Shown here piece by piece: positions 35,666-43,498 of a stretch of DNA of 64,000 bases. The position numbers and the translations under genes were made by a program. The stretch is from Colwellia sp. PAMC 20917 (GTDB lineage Bacteria > Pseudomonadota > Gammaproteobacteria > Enterobacterales > Alteromonadaceae). Every line of letters begins with the position of its first letter. The first letter of the stretch is position 1. The notes beneath the pieces are model-generated. The model worked only from the letters and a program-made list of their open reading frames with translations. It searched no databases and had not been told where the DNA came from. The stretch spans positions 4,278,001-4,342,000 of the forward strand of contig NZ_CP014944.1 of assembly GCF_001767295.1 (NCBI RefSeq). The letters run 5' to 3'.

Positions 35666-35722
35666 ATAAATAGACTTTTATCTATTTATACTATAAGTAA
35701 TATCAATTTTTATCTATTTATA
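35666..35722. promoter_or_regulatory. Candidate LysR operator between lysR and purE
   Basis: ATAAATAGA (35666-35674) and TCTATTTAT (35681-35689) form a perfect 9-6-9 palindrome. A second copy of the right half, within an exact 15-base direct repeat (TTTTATCTATTTATA at 35676 and 35708), lies 32 bases on, about three helical turns. A dyad plus a phased extra half-site is the layout expected of LysR-type regulators at divergent promoters. Confidence 0.6.
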
Positions 35723-35813
35723 TTTTTTGTCATAATATTATCAGAATAATTAATTAGCTGATTGATGTTTAACTTAAGCCAGCGCTTAACCATTAAAAAT
35801 AAGGCCATTGACA

Positions 35814-36293
35814 ATGAAAAAAATTAAAGTTGCGATTATCATGGGATCACAGTCAGATTGGCCAGTGATGAAAAATGCGGTTACAGTTCTTGAAGCACTG
35901 GGCATAGAGTATAAAGCTATGGTTGTTTCAGCCCATCGTACCCCGAAACGTTTATATGACTTTGCCGAGAATGCCGATAAAGAGTACAGCGTGATTATTG
36001 CGGGTGCTGGTGGCGCCGCACATTTACCCGGTATGGCTGCCGCATTAACTTGGTTACCCGTTATCGGTGTGCCGGTAATGAGTAAAGCACTCAAAGGAAT
36101 GGACAGTCTATTATCTATCGTACAAATGCCTAAAGGCGTTGCGGTTGCCACCCAAGGTATTGGCGAAGCAGGCGCATTTAATGCGGGGTTAATGGCCTCA
36201 CAAATCCTTGCCATTAATGATACGGTACTGCAAGGCAAGCTAAAAATATGGCGTTCACAGCAAAGTGAAAGTGTCTCATGGGAGGTAGAATAA
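35814..36293 (+). CDS. purE: N5-carboxyaminoimidazole ribonucleotide mutase
   Basis: The 159-residue enzyme moves the carboxyl group of N5-CAIR to the ring carbon to give CAIR in purine synthesis. It has the class I PurE motifs GSQSDWPVM near the start, SAHRTP with the active-site His, and [14 protein letters not shown] 35814 is preferred over a TTG at 35808. It overlaps purK by one base (TAATG), so the two are coupled. The usual PurE length (about 160-165) is kept. Confidence 0.95.
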   Translation: MKKIKVAIIMGSQSDWPVMKNAVTVLEALGIEYKAMVVSAHRTPKRLYDFAENADKEYSVIIAGAGGAAHLPGMAAALTWLPVIGVPVMSKALKGMDSLLSIVQMPKGVAVATQGIGEAGAFNAGLMASQILAINDTVLQGKLKIWRSQQSESVSWEVE

Positions 36294-37405
36294 TGCGCAT
36301 AGCCATTGTAGGTTGTGGACAACTTTCTCGTATGTTGGCACTTGCAGGACTGCCATTAGGGATAAAATTTAGCTTTATTAATGATAATTTCCAGCAAGTA
36401 ACTGATTGCGTTGACGGTTTAGGCCGAGTGGTTACACTGGCTAAAAATTGGCAGGAAGAGCAAAATATTCATAAGCTCTATAACCTTCTTGGAAAGCCTG
36501 ATGTTATTACCGTAGAAAAAGAACAAGTAGATATAGAATTGCTTAAAGCTCTGCAAGCATATTGTGATGTTTTGCCCAACATTGAAGCAATTTCTGCCTG
36601 TCAGCATCGTTATCGAGAAAAGCAATTATTAGAAAAGTTATCAATACCCACTTCAGCCTTTGCTTATTCGTTGCCAGCAAGTGAAGCATTGAAAGTCTTA
36701 GGGCTACCTATGGTGGTTAAATCTTGTAGTGATGGCTACGATGGTAAAAACCAATGGGTTCTAAAAACCTTGGCAGATATTGAAAACTTTGACCGTTTAA
36801 GCATCCAAGATTATATTATTGAAGCTTGGATAAAGTTCGAACGAGAAATATCTCTCGTCTCGGTTCGTTCAAAAAATGGCAATATCGAACATTATGCTTT
36901 AACAGAGAATACTCATAAAAACGGTATTTTGCTGCAATCTATTGCACCTGCTGTAGATGAAAATAATACGCTAGCGCTTAAAGCTCAAACTTATATGGAA
37001 AGTGTATTAAATACCCTCGACTACGTTGGTGTTCTGGCGATGGAGTGCTTTGTCGTTGATGGGGAGTTAATGATCAATGAATTAGCACCTCGTGTTCACA
37101 ATAGTGGACATTGGACACAAGCAGGGAGTATAACCTGCCAATTTGAAAATCATATAAGAGCGGTTGCTGGCTTAGTGCTAGGTAGCACAGAGTCGCTTGG
37201 CACAACGGGTATGATTAATTTAATCGGTAATGAAAAACCGCCAATGACTTCGCTTTCAGCTTTATCAACATTGCATTGGTACAATAAATCAGTAAAACCG
37301 CAACGAAAATTGGGTCATGTTAATTTTTTCGATAAAGACCGAGTAAATCTTGTTCAACAAATGGATGACTTTGAATGCGATCTTAAGTTGAATCATATTC
37401 GTTAG
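36293..37405 (+). CDS. purK: N5-carboxyaminoimidazole ribonucleotide synthase
   Basis: The 370-residue ATP-grasp enzyme joins bicarbonate to aminoimidazole ribonucleotide using ATP, making the substrate of PurE. It shows the N-terminal nucleotide-binding VGCGQLSRMLALAG, the central GLPMVVKSCSDGYDGKNQ, EREISLVSVR, and the ATP-grasp end segment NELAPRVHNSGHWT. The start at 36293 is supported by an ideal GGGAGGT placed upstream and by the overlap with the purE stop; an ATG at 36278 falls before that site. Because PurK consumes bicarbonate, the SulP gene 76 bases downstream may supply it (inference). Confidence 0.95.
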   Translation: MRIAIVGCGQLSRMLALAGLPLGIKFSFINDNFQQVTDCVDGLGRVVTLAKNWQEEQNIHKLYNLLGKPDVITVEKEQVDIELLKALQAYCDVLPNIEAISACQHRYREKQLLEKLSIPTSAFAYSLPASEALKVLGLPMVVKSCSDGYDGKNQWVLKTLADIENFDRLSIQDYIIEAWIKFEREISLVSVRSKNGNIEHYALTENTHKNGILLQSIAPAVDENNTLALKAQTYMESVLNTLDYVGVLAMECFVVDGELMINELAPRVHNSGHWTQAGSITCQFENHIRAVAGLVLGSTESLGTTGMINLIGNEKPPMTSLSALSTLHWYNKSVKPQRKLGHVNFFDKDRVNLVQQMDDFECDLKLNHIR

Positions 37406-37427
37406 GTTATATGTTTTTCTGTTTACG

Positions 37428-37466
37428 GGTCAGATAAAAGGTTATCTGGCCTGATCATCTTTTTTA
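37428..37466 (+). terminator. Hairpin between purK and the SulP gene
   Basis: GGTCAGATAA pairs with TTATCTGGCC around AAGG (37428-37451), and TCTTTTTT follows after eight bases. The gap to the T-run weakens a terminator reading; partial attenuation between purK and the transporter gene is possible. Confidence 0.45.
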
Positions 37467-37481
37467 GTAAGGATTTGCGCG

Positions 37482-39146
37482 GTGTTTGGAAATCGTTTTA
37501 AAGAGTTCAATCTCAAAGGAGATATGTTTGGTGGTGTAACTACCGCAATTATTTCTTTGCCTTTAGCGCTCGCTTTTGGTGTTGCGTCAGGAGCTGGCGC
37601 TGAAGCTGGGCTTTGGGGCGCGATAATGGTTGGCTTTTTTGCCGCATTGTTTGGTGGTTCATCTAGTTTGATCTCTGAGCCTACCGGTCCAATGACCGTT
37701 ATTATGACCGCCATATTAACCAGCATGATGGCAAAGTATCCAGAAACAGGCATGGCGATTTCATTTACTATTGTAATGATGGCCGGTGCATTTCAGATGT
37801 TGCTTGGCACACTTAAACTCGGAAAATATATTACGTTAATGCCTTATAGTGTGATTTCTGGCTTTATGTCAGGCATAGGTGTTATTTTAATTATCTTGCA
37901 GTTAGCTCCGTTGTTAGGGCATCAGACACCATCTGGTGGCGTTACGGGAAGCTTATCAGCACTGCCTAATATACTCGCAAATATTAAGTTCAGTGAACTA
38001 TTCTTAGGGGCACTTACTTTAGGTATTTTATTTTACTTACCCAAGCATTACCGCAAGTATGTTCCAGCTCAACTGGTTGCATTGGTTGTTGTTACTGTAC
38101 TTTCTTTAATTTTTTTCAACAGCGATGACATCCGCAGAATTGGTGAGATACCAGCAGGTTTACCCTCTTTAGTTATTCCTCATTTCAACGTCGACATCTT
38201 TACTACTATGGTGATAGATGCTTTGGTTCTGGGCACACTTGGCTGCATTGATACCTTATTAACTGCTGTCATTGGTGATTCGCTAACACGAAAAGAACAT
38301 GATCCCGACAAGGAGTTACGTGGACAAGGTATCGCTAATATGATTTCTGGCTTGTTCGGTGCTTTACCCGGCGCTGGCGCAACTATGGGTACCGTGACTA
38401 ATATTCAAGTGGGTGCACGCTCACCTGTGTCAGGTATCATTCGCGCCTTGGTACTTGCATTCGTGGTGTTAGTGGCTGCAGGTCTAACTGAGCCTATCCC
38501 CATGGCTGTGTTAGCGGGGATTGCCGTGTATGTAGGTTTTAATATCCTTGACTGGAGTTTTATTCAACGTGCACATAAAGTCAGTGTTCAGGGCATGGCC
38601 ATTATGTATGGTGTTATGTTATTAACTATTTTTGTTGATTTAATTGTCGCTGTAGGTCTTGGTGTCTTCATTTCTAATATCATTGTTATTGAGCGTTTAA
38701 GTCGAGAGCAAGCCAGAAAGGTTAAAGCAATTAGTGATGCTGATGGCAATGATGTGCCATTAAGTGTTCTTGAACGAGGCTTACTCGATAAAGCGAATGG
38801 TAAAGTGTTATTTTTTTACTTATCAGGGCCGATGATTTTTAGTGTATCAAAAGCTATTTCTCGTCAGCATATCAGTGTTGCAGATTTTGAGGTGATGATC
38901 CTTGATTTAACGGATGTCCCTATGATTGATGAAACGGTAGGTCTTGCGCTAGAAAACGCAGTAAAAGATGCTAAAGATGGTCAATGCGAAGTTTTTTTAT
39001 TGTGTCCAAATAAGCAAACACATCAACAGCTCGAAAAGTGTAATGTATTGGATTTAATCGCCGATGATAATATCTATTCATTGCGTTATGAAGCTTTAGA
39101 AGCCTCGCTAACCTATCTAGATAAAAAGCACAGTAAGGATGACTAA
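37482..39146 (+). CDS. SulP-family anion transporter (candidate bicarbonate importer)
   Basis: The 554-residue product is a SulP/SLC26-type inner-membrane transporter. It has about 12 to 14 hydrophobic segments, with the start FNLKGDMFGGVTTAIISLPL, SEPTGPMTVIMTA, GCIDTLLTAVIGDSLT and GALPGAGATMGT motifs, and a C-terminal STAS domain (about residues 430-540: VLFFYLSGPMIFSV, MILDLTDVPMID). SulP proteins carry sulfate, bicarbonate or dicarboxylates. The shift from purK and a CbbR/CmpR-like regulator favours bicarbonate here (inference). The start is a GTG, with AAGGA 12 bases upstream. It ends before an intrinsic terminator. Confidence 0.88.
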   Translation: MFGNRFKEFNLKGDMFGGVTTAIISLPLALAFGVASGAGAEAGLWGAIMVGFFAALFGGSSSLISEPTGPMTVIMTAILTSMMAKYPETGMAISFTIVMMAGAFQMLLGTLKLGKYITLMPYSVISGFMSGIGVILIILQLAPLLGHQTPSGGVTGSLSALPNILANIKFSELFLGALTLGILFYLPKHYRKYVPAQLVALVVVTVLSLIFFNSDDIRRIGEIPAGLPSLVIPHFNVDIFTTMVIDALVLGTLGCIDTLLTAVIGDSLTRKEHDPDKELRGQGIANMISGLFGALPGAGATMGTVTNIQVGARSPVSGIIRALVLAFVVLVAAGLTEPIPMAVLAGIAVYVGFNILDWSFIQRAHKVSVQGMAIMYGVMLLTIFVDLIVAVGLGVFISNIIVIERLSREQARKVKAISDADGNDVPLSVLERGLLDKANGKVLFFYLSGPMIFSVSKAISRQHISVADFEVMILDLTDVPMIDETVGLALENAVKDAKDGQCEVFLLCPNKQTHQQLEKCNVLDLIADDNIYSLRYEALEASLTYLDKKHSKDD

Positions 39147-39198
39147 ATGCTTGCATGACACAAATACTGATCAACAGAGGAACTTGTGCAATGAATAT

Positions 39199-39224
39199 GC
39201 TCAGCTTATGTTGGCTGAGCTTAT
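39199..39224 (+). terminator. Terminator after the SulP gene
   Basis: GCTCAGC (39199-39205) pairs with GCTGAGC (39214-39220) around an eight-base loop, followed by TTATT, about 50 bases after the stop. Confidence 0.6.
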
Positions 39225-39263
39225 TAAAATAATATAAAAGATAGCAGTTGCTTAGGTAAATAA

Positions 39264-39283
39264 ACGATATACTGGCAGCCTAA
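39264..39283 (+). promoter_or_regulatory. Motif shared with the fasciclin upstream region
   Basis: These 20 bases (core CGATATACT and AGCCTAA) match 32525-32544 at 18 positions. The TATACT could act as a -10 box, placing transcription start about 45 bases before the SirB2 start codon. Confidence 0.35.
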
Positions 39284-39320
39284 GTATTAAATAAATAATG
39301 AATTTCTAGGGAAAAACCAC

Positions 39321-39764
39321 ATGTACATGATAATTAAGCATCTACACATAACCATAATTACACTGACTTTTGTTCTTTTTCTCATTAACTTTGTGTTAAT
39401 GATGAAAGGGTCTGAAAAAGCTAACAACAAACTATTAAAAATTGGACCACATATTTTATATACATTATTTGTTGTTACTTTTATTTATTTGGTGATCGTT
39501 AACCCGCTTAATTTGTATCCTTTCGTTAATGGCTGGGCATCATCTAAACTTGCAGGTTTTGTTATCTATGTCCTCTCGATTACTTTGGCGCTTAAGTGGG
39601 CTAAAACTAATTTGTGGCGTATTGCTGGCTTAATTAGTGCCATATTTTGGCTAGCTATGACGGCGCGACTTGGTTTTGCTGATCATATTAAAACAAAGGG
39701 TATGAATGAAGATGTTAACGCTTATATTGACCTTGGACGGGCTATGTTAGCGAATATTTGCTAG
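39321..39764 (+). CDS. SirB2-family membrane protein
   Basis: The 147-residue product is a four-helix integral membrane protein matching the SirB2 family. It begins with the IKHLHITIITLTFVLFLINF helix, has a KIGPHILYTLFV segment and ends with a short basic and acidic tail. SirB2 proteins are widespread in gammaproteobacteria. The name comes from a Salmonella locus once linked to invasion regulation, but the molecular role is unknown. It has its own upstream region after a terminator, so it is probably a single-gene unit. Confidence 0.82.
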   Translation: MYMIIKHLHITIITLTFVLFLINFVLMMKGSEKANNKLLKIGPHILYTLFVVTFIYLVIVNPLNLYPFVNGWASSKLAGFVIYVLSITLALKWAKTNLWRIAGLISAIFWLAMTARLGFADHIKTKGMNEDVNAYIDLGRAMLANIC

Positions 39765-39795
39765 TTTAGAGCCGTATTTTCAATAGTGATATTTT

Positions 39796-39828
39796 CTATG
39801 ATCATAACGTTATGGCTTATGATCATAG
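39796..39828. repeat. Perfect 12-base inverted repeat over the apparent PsiE start
   Basis: CTATGATCATAA (39796-39807) and TTATGATCATAG (39817-39828) are exact inverted copies separated by nine bases. The loop contains the ATG at 39812. The structure would either occlude that start, mark a regulator site, or indicate that the real start is the ATG at 39842. Confidence 0.75.
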
Positions 39829-39841
39829 ATATATTTTAGTG

Positions 39842-40354
39842 ATGAAATCGATATATTTACCCTACTTTTCATATAGGAAGATCGATGAGACACGAAGAAT
39901 TACCGAAAATCATTCAGACCCATTGTTAAAGGTGCTGCATCGCTCGATTCGATTTGCGATACGAATACTGGCCTTGTTAATGGTATTAGTGATCTATTGG
40001 AGTATCGCTGATGTGGTTTATGTACTTTATTTGAAACTATCGATGCCACCTTATTTTCTTTTAGATATTGATGATATTTTACAAACTTTTGGCGCTTTTA
40101 TGGTGGTGTTAATCGCGGTTGAAATCTTTATCAATATTCGTCTGTACCTTGGCTCAAACGTTATCCCGGTAGAATTGGTTGTTGCCACAGCATTGATGGC
40201 AGTTGCCCGTAAAGTTATTGTGTTAGATCTTAAACTTGTTTCTGCAGATCAAATTGTTGGTCTTGCTTTGGTGACTATTTCTCTTGGTGTAACGTACTGG
40301 TTAATAAAAAAGAAAAGTACGCCAGCTAACGAGATAATTAAGCCAGAAGCATAA
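39842..40354 (+). CDS. PsiE-family membrane protein
   Basis: The product (170 residues from ATG 39842; 180 from ATG 39812) matches the PsiE family, named after an E. coli phosphate-starvation-inducible gene. After a basic N-terminus it has four hydrophobic helices with the family segments DDILQTFGAFMVVLIAVEIF, the NIRLYLGSNVIPVELVVATA loop and AVARKVIVLDLK. PsiE function is not established. The downstream start is preferred because the upstream ATG lies in the loop of a 12-base inverted repeat, but neither start has a good ribosome-binding site. It sits 31 bases after the SirB2 stop if read from the repeat, so co-transcription is possible. Confidence 0.85.
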   Translation: MKSIYLPYFSYRKIDETRRITENHSDPLLKVLHRSIRFAIRILALLMVLVIYWSIADVVYVLYLKLSMPPYFLLDIDDILQTFGAFMVVLIAVEIFINIRLYLGSNVIPVELVVATALMAVARKVIVLDLKLVSADQIVGLALVTISLGVTYWLIKKKSTPANEIIKPEA

Positions 40355-40742
40355 TTTATTGACGTCTACATATAGTTTTTAATTACAGTGTCAGTTTTTC
40401 CCAATGATAACGTTAAATTCAATGCTTTTTTTAAGCGGTTTACCTGCTTGTTTTCATTAGTTATTGTGGCTAAATTCAGCGTATAAATTACCGGTAATAC
40501 TTCGTTAAATACGAACAAAACACCTAATATATTCGAATATACATTAAATAAATCCCATGATAAATCAACACTTCTGCTAAGGTATAAGCAGCGAATCATG
40601 ATGTTTTTGTCTTTTAACTTTTATGACCCTGTTGCCGCCACAGGAAGTCATGGCGAATTTAGTCAATGAGCAACACCTCACCGACTAAATAAAACCTTAG
40701 AAGAACTTCAGCATAACTACCAGGTTAAAGACCCGGAGTTAA
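40355..40742. other. Convergent spacer with no supported gene
   Basis: The 388 bases lie between the convergent PsiE and YghU genes. A 77-codon minus-strand frame at 40366-40599 has no ribosome-binding site and no recognisable family. A plus-strand stretch near 40680-40776 reads LNKTLEELQHNYQVKDPELI in one frame but overlaps the YghU end. Neither is supported. Confidence 0.4.
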
Positions 40743-41615
40743 TTATTGAGAACCGACTAGTTTGTCTTGAGTTTTAAGTTCAAAATCACTGGCATCATGG
40801 CGTTCATGTAATTGTTCTTCTAACTCTCCCCAAGTACGATTGACCATTAAACCACGCTTAACGGCTGCTCGATTGCCAATTTCTTCGGTCCATCGCAATA
40901 AATTTTTATAGGAATGCGTTTGTAAAAACTCTGCAGCTTCATAGACTTTATTTTGCACTAATGCTCCATACCATGGCCATATAGCGATATCTGCAATAGT
41001 GTATTGCTCGCCACACATATATTTATTATTAGCTAAATGACGGTCGAGTACATCGAGTTGTCGTTTAACTTCCATCGTAAAACGTTCAATTGGATATTCA
41101 AATTTTTCGGGTGCGTAAGCAAAAAAATGACCAAATCCACCGCCTAAATAAGGGCCACTACCCACTTGCCAAAATAGCCATGACAAGCATTGTGCTTTAA
41201 GTAACGGCTCTTTGGGTATGAAGGCAGCAAACTTTTCAGCCAAATGCAGGAGTATCGCGCCAGATTCAAAAATGGGCAGTTTATTATCACCACTATTATC
41301 AACTAAAGCCGGTATTTTAGAGTTGGGATTGATATCAACAAAGCCTGAGCTAAATTGATCGCCTGCCATTATATCAATCAAGTGCGCATCGTACTCGGCT
41401 TCAGCTATATTTAACGCTAATAGCTCTTCTAATAAAATGGTGATTTTGACACCGTTAGGGGTGGCCAACGAGTATAGCTGGAAAGGGTGCTTACCTACGG
41501 GTAAGTCGCCTTGATGCGTTTCTCCTGCGATAGGGCGATTAATACTGGCAAATTTACCACCAGACTCTTTATTCCATTCCCATATCTTTGGTGGTACATA
41601 AGTATTTGTAGACAT
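40743..41615 (-). CDS. yghU: Nu-class glutathione transferase YghU-like
   Basis: The 290-residue product closely follows E. coli YghU along its whole length. It shares the N-terminal extension NTYVPPKIWEWNKESGGKF, INRPIAGETHQ, LPVGKHPFQLYSLATPNG, QFSSGFVDINPNSKIPAL, the GGGFGHFFAYAPEKFEYPI segment and the C-terminal VNRTWGELEEQLHERHD. YghU proteins bind two glutathione molecules and show disulfide-bond reductase activity, so a cytoplasmic redox role is likely. ATG 41615 is chosen because GGAG lies eight bases upstream; the longer frame to 41648 lacks a site. Confidence 0.92.
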   Translation of the reverse strand: MSTNTYVPPKIWEWNKESGGKFASINRPIAGETHQGDLPVGKHPFQLYSLATPNGVKITILLEELLALNIAEAEYDAHLIDIMAGDQFSSGFVDINPNSKIPALVDNSGDNKLPIFESGAILLHLAEKFAAFIPKEPLLKAQCLSWLFWQVGSGPYLGGGFGHFFAYAPEKFEYPIERFTMEVKRQLDVLDRHLANNKYMCGEQYTIADIAIWPWYGALVQNKVYEAAEFLQTHSYKNLLRWTEEIGNRAAVKRGLMVNRTWGELEEQLHERHDASDFELKTQDKLVGSQ

Positions 41616-41768
41616 TGTAGACTCCGTAATTATGATTGAGATTATCATTGAATGATAGTGGGATTTTTAACTAAGTAGTAGCGAATTATAAACCCATAAT
41701 ATCAGCTTAATCTGCTGATAATAATGGTGTTAGTAAGCTAAACCCGCAGCGTCTGTAATTAAACTCTA

Positions 41769-42563
41769 TTATTTAAAATTCAACTGATACTTATTGAGTA
41801 ATTCTTGAAAGTAAGGAGACGCTTTTAACTGCTCAGTGAGTTGCCCGAGTGTTGTATTTATTGCTAGCGAGTCTTTTCTTTTCTTGGTTAGCGCCATATA
41901 TACAGGAGTCATTGATATATGTGGCTCTATCGCTTTAACCTGGGCGCCAACCTTTTCTTTTAAAATTAATTGATTAAACACTAATGGGTTGCTGATTAAC
42001 ATGTCTATTTGTTTGCCGAGCAACAGCTTTAAAAGTACTTCTTCTGTTAATGCGGGCAATTTATTTAGGTAGTTGGCACCATCAAAATATTCGCCGTAGG
42101 AATATTCTCTAATAGTGCCGACAGAATAGGGTGTTAGTTGTTTTAATTTTCCATCAAACTCAAAATAATTATCTTTTAAAGTGAATAATTGATTAATTTC
42201 ATTAGCATAAGAAGGCTCAATAAAATGATACATTTGATCGCGCTTCGGTGTTTTAAATAAGGTCAGTATTAAATCGATTCTGCCTTCTGCAACCAAGTGA
42301 ACCGCCCTTGGCCAAGGGAGAATAATAAACTCAAAATCATAGTTTGAATGCGCTTCAATATAATTAAGGACCTCAACCGAAAAACCTTTTATTTCACCAT
42401 TTTCTGGATAGTAAAATGGGTAGTAACCAATATTTTCAATAGCTACGGTTAGAATTGTTTTGTCCTTTTCCAATAACGCCAACTCTGGTTTTGCGCTCGA
42501 TTGTGCTAATACACTTAATGAGTAAAGGAAAAGTAAAGGTATTATTTTTATAAATTTCATCAT
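41769..42563 (-). CDS. Family-3 solute-binding protein, orphan (first of three)
   Basis: The 264-residue periplasmic protein has a signal peptide (about residues 1-21, ending LAQS). It follows the family-3 solute-binding fold: an opening strand ILTVAIENIGYYPFYY, GEIKGFSVEVLNYIEA, and then the polar PWPRAVHLVAEGRIDLILTL segment. No ABC permease or ATPase gene is nearby, and two related genes lie at 45324 and 46206. Such orphan family-3 proteins are abundant in marine Alteromonadales and may feed distant transporters or signalling proteins. The ligand is not predictable. Confidence 0.82.
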   Translation of the reverse strand: MMKFIKIIPLLFLYSLSVLAQSSAKPELALLEKDKTILTVAIENIGYYPFYYPENGEIKGFSVEVLNYIEAHSNYDFEFIILPWPRAVHLVAEGRIDLILTLFKTPKRDQMYHFIEPSYANEINQLFTLKDNYFEFDGKLKQLTPYSVGTIREYSYGEYFDGANYLNKLPALTEEVLLKLLLGKQIDMLISNPLVFNQLILKEKVGAQVKAIEPHISMTPVYMALTKKRKDSLAINTTLGQLTEQLKASPYFQELLNKYQLNFK

Positions 42564-42699
42564 TATAAGCAGTATAAAGCTTTATTTTTATTTATCTAGC
42601 AACTATTTATAGTCAACTTAAAGCCAGTAAAGCGCATTATTAGTTCTTAACGTTTACACCAGTAAACTTGTTTATACCACTTATCTTAACTGACCAAGT

Positions 42700-43020
42700 C
42701 TGTTGTCGACTCACCTTTGTCAATAAAAGTTAAGCCGTTTAAATGGTCTAATTTATGCTGAACTAACCGGTCAATAGAACCGGTTAGTTCTTTTTGTTGT
42801 TCAATACCTTGTCAGTGATAATATCGGACCCTGATGTCACTATGCCTTGGCACTAATGTGATGGATCTGCGGCGCTGCAATGCCAACACCACCGGCTACG
42901 GCTAACAGCATTTTATTAATTAATTGCTGGCACTCCTCACCCTAAATGTTTTCAACCTCAGCTGGACGAGGCCTTAATACAGCATTGCCTAATTGCGCGA
43001 TAGGGAGTAGGGAACAGATT
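42700..43020 (-). pseudogene. def: Peptide deformylase remnant
   Basis: The minus strand from about 43016 reads IAQLGNAVLRPRPAEVEN, a stop, GEECQQLINKMLLAVAGGVG and IAAPQIHHISAKA, followed by stops. After frame changes it continues with GSIDRLVQHKLDHLNGLTF near 42730-42785. These correspond to the N-terminal GIGLAAPQ block and the HE-x-DHL-NG zinc-site block of peptide deformylase. The first His-Glu is changed (HK), and the central EGCLS block is absent. Several stops and shifts make it inactive; it would be an extra copy beside the essential gene elsewhere. Confidence 0.65.
42760..42795 (+). terminator. 12-base inverted repeat followed by Ts
   Basis: GAACTAACCGGT (42760-42771) pairs perfectly with ACCGGTTAGTTC (42779-42790), followed by TTTTTG. 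It looks like an intrinsic terminator on the plus strand but lies inside the deformylase remnant, so its role is uncertain. Confidence 0.45.
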
Positions 43021-43036
43021 TTAGTTGTTTCATCTT

Positions 43037-43213
43037 TTAATCTTTTGTTTTAATGGTTATTTCAATATTTTTATTGTCACCGGCAAACCATTTTTGTACA
43101 TAGATAGACCCTAAAACGGGGGGCATTCCATTCTCAGGTACTTCTTTATATCGAATACTATTTTTATTATGCTTTTCAAACTCGAAGTTAATCACTTTCT
43201 CAGACACTTTCAA
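43037..43213 (-). CDS. Small 58-residue protein
   Basis: The frame starts at a TTG (43211-43213) preceded by AAAGG at a suitable distance and ends at TAA 43037-43039. It encodes a compact, charged 58-residue protein: KVSEKVINFEFEKHNKN, IRYKEVPENGMPPVLGSIYV, QKWFAGDNKNIEITIKTKD. The pattern of alternating strands with PPVLGSIYVQKW is reminiscent of small proteins seen in many bacteria (recalled impression only). It lies just upstream, on the same strand, of the dead deformylase gene. The function is unknown. Confidence 0.55.
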   Translation of the reverse strand: MKVSEKVINFEFEKHNKNSIRYKEVPENGMPPVLGSIYVQKWFAGDNKNIEITIKTKD

Positions 43214-43498
43214 TTCAACCTTTATTTACGATGGCAATCTATTGTATAAGTGCTGTTAAATGAATTCTAGTACTAGATACTCTCTATATCTCAGCGAAAT
43301 AGCGGGCTGCGTTACATTAGTATTAAGACACTTTTTATTGTTGGCTATTTTTTATTTCGCCAACCCTGATAACTTAAAAATATGGCTTAGTGATACATTT
43401 CGATAAAAAATAGCGCTATCATTGACGTAACATCCTTTAACAATGCTATTTTGACAGTAAAATTAAGTCACTATTGCTAGATAAACAGCCATTGGCTG

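Larger units (their letters stand above)
42564..43036. other. Spacer dominated by a deformylase remnant
   Basis: Apart from the peptide deformylase pseudogene and the hairpin at 42760-42795, nothing was recognised. Confidence 0.45.

Noticed and set aside
40366-40599. Minus-strand 77-codon frame after the PsiE gene
   Set aside because: There is no ribosome-binding site and no recognisable feature; it is in a convergent spacer.
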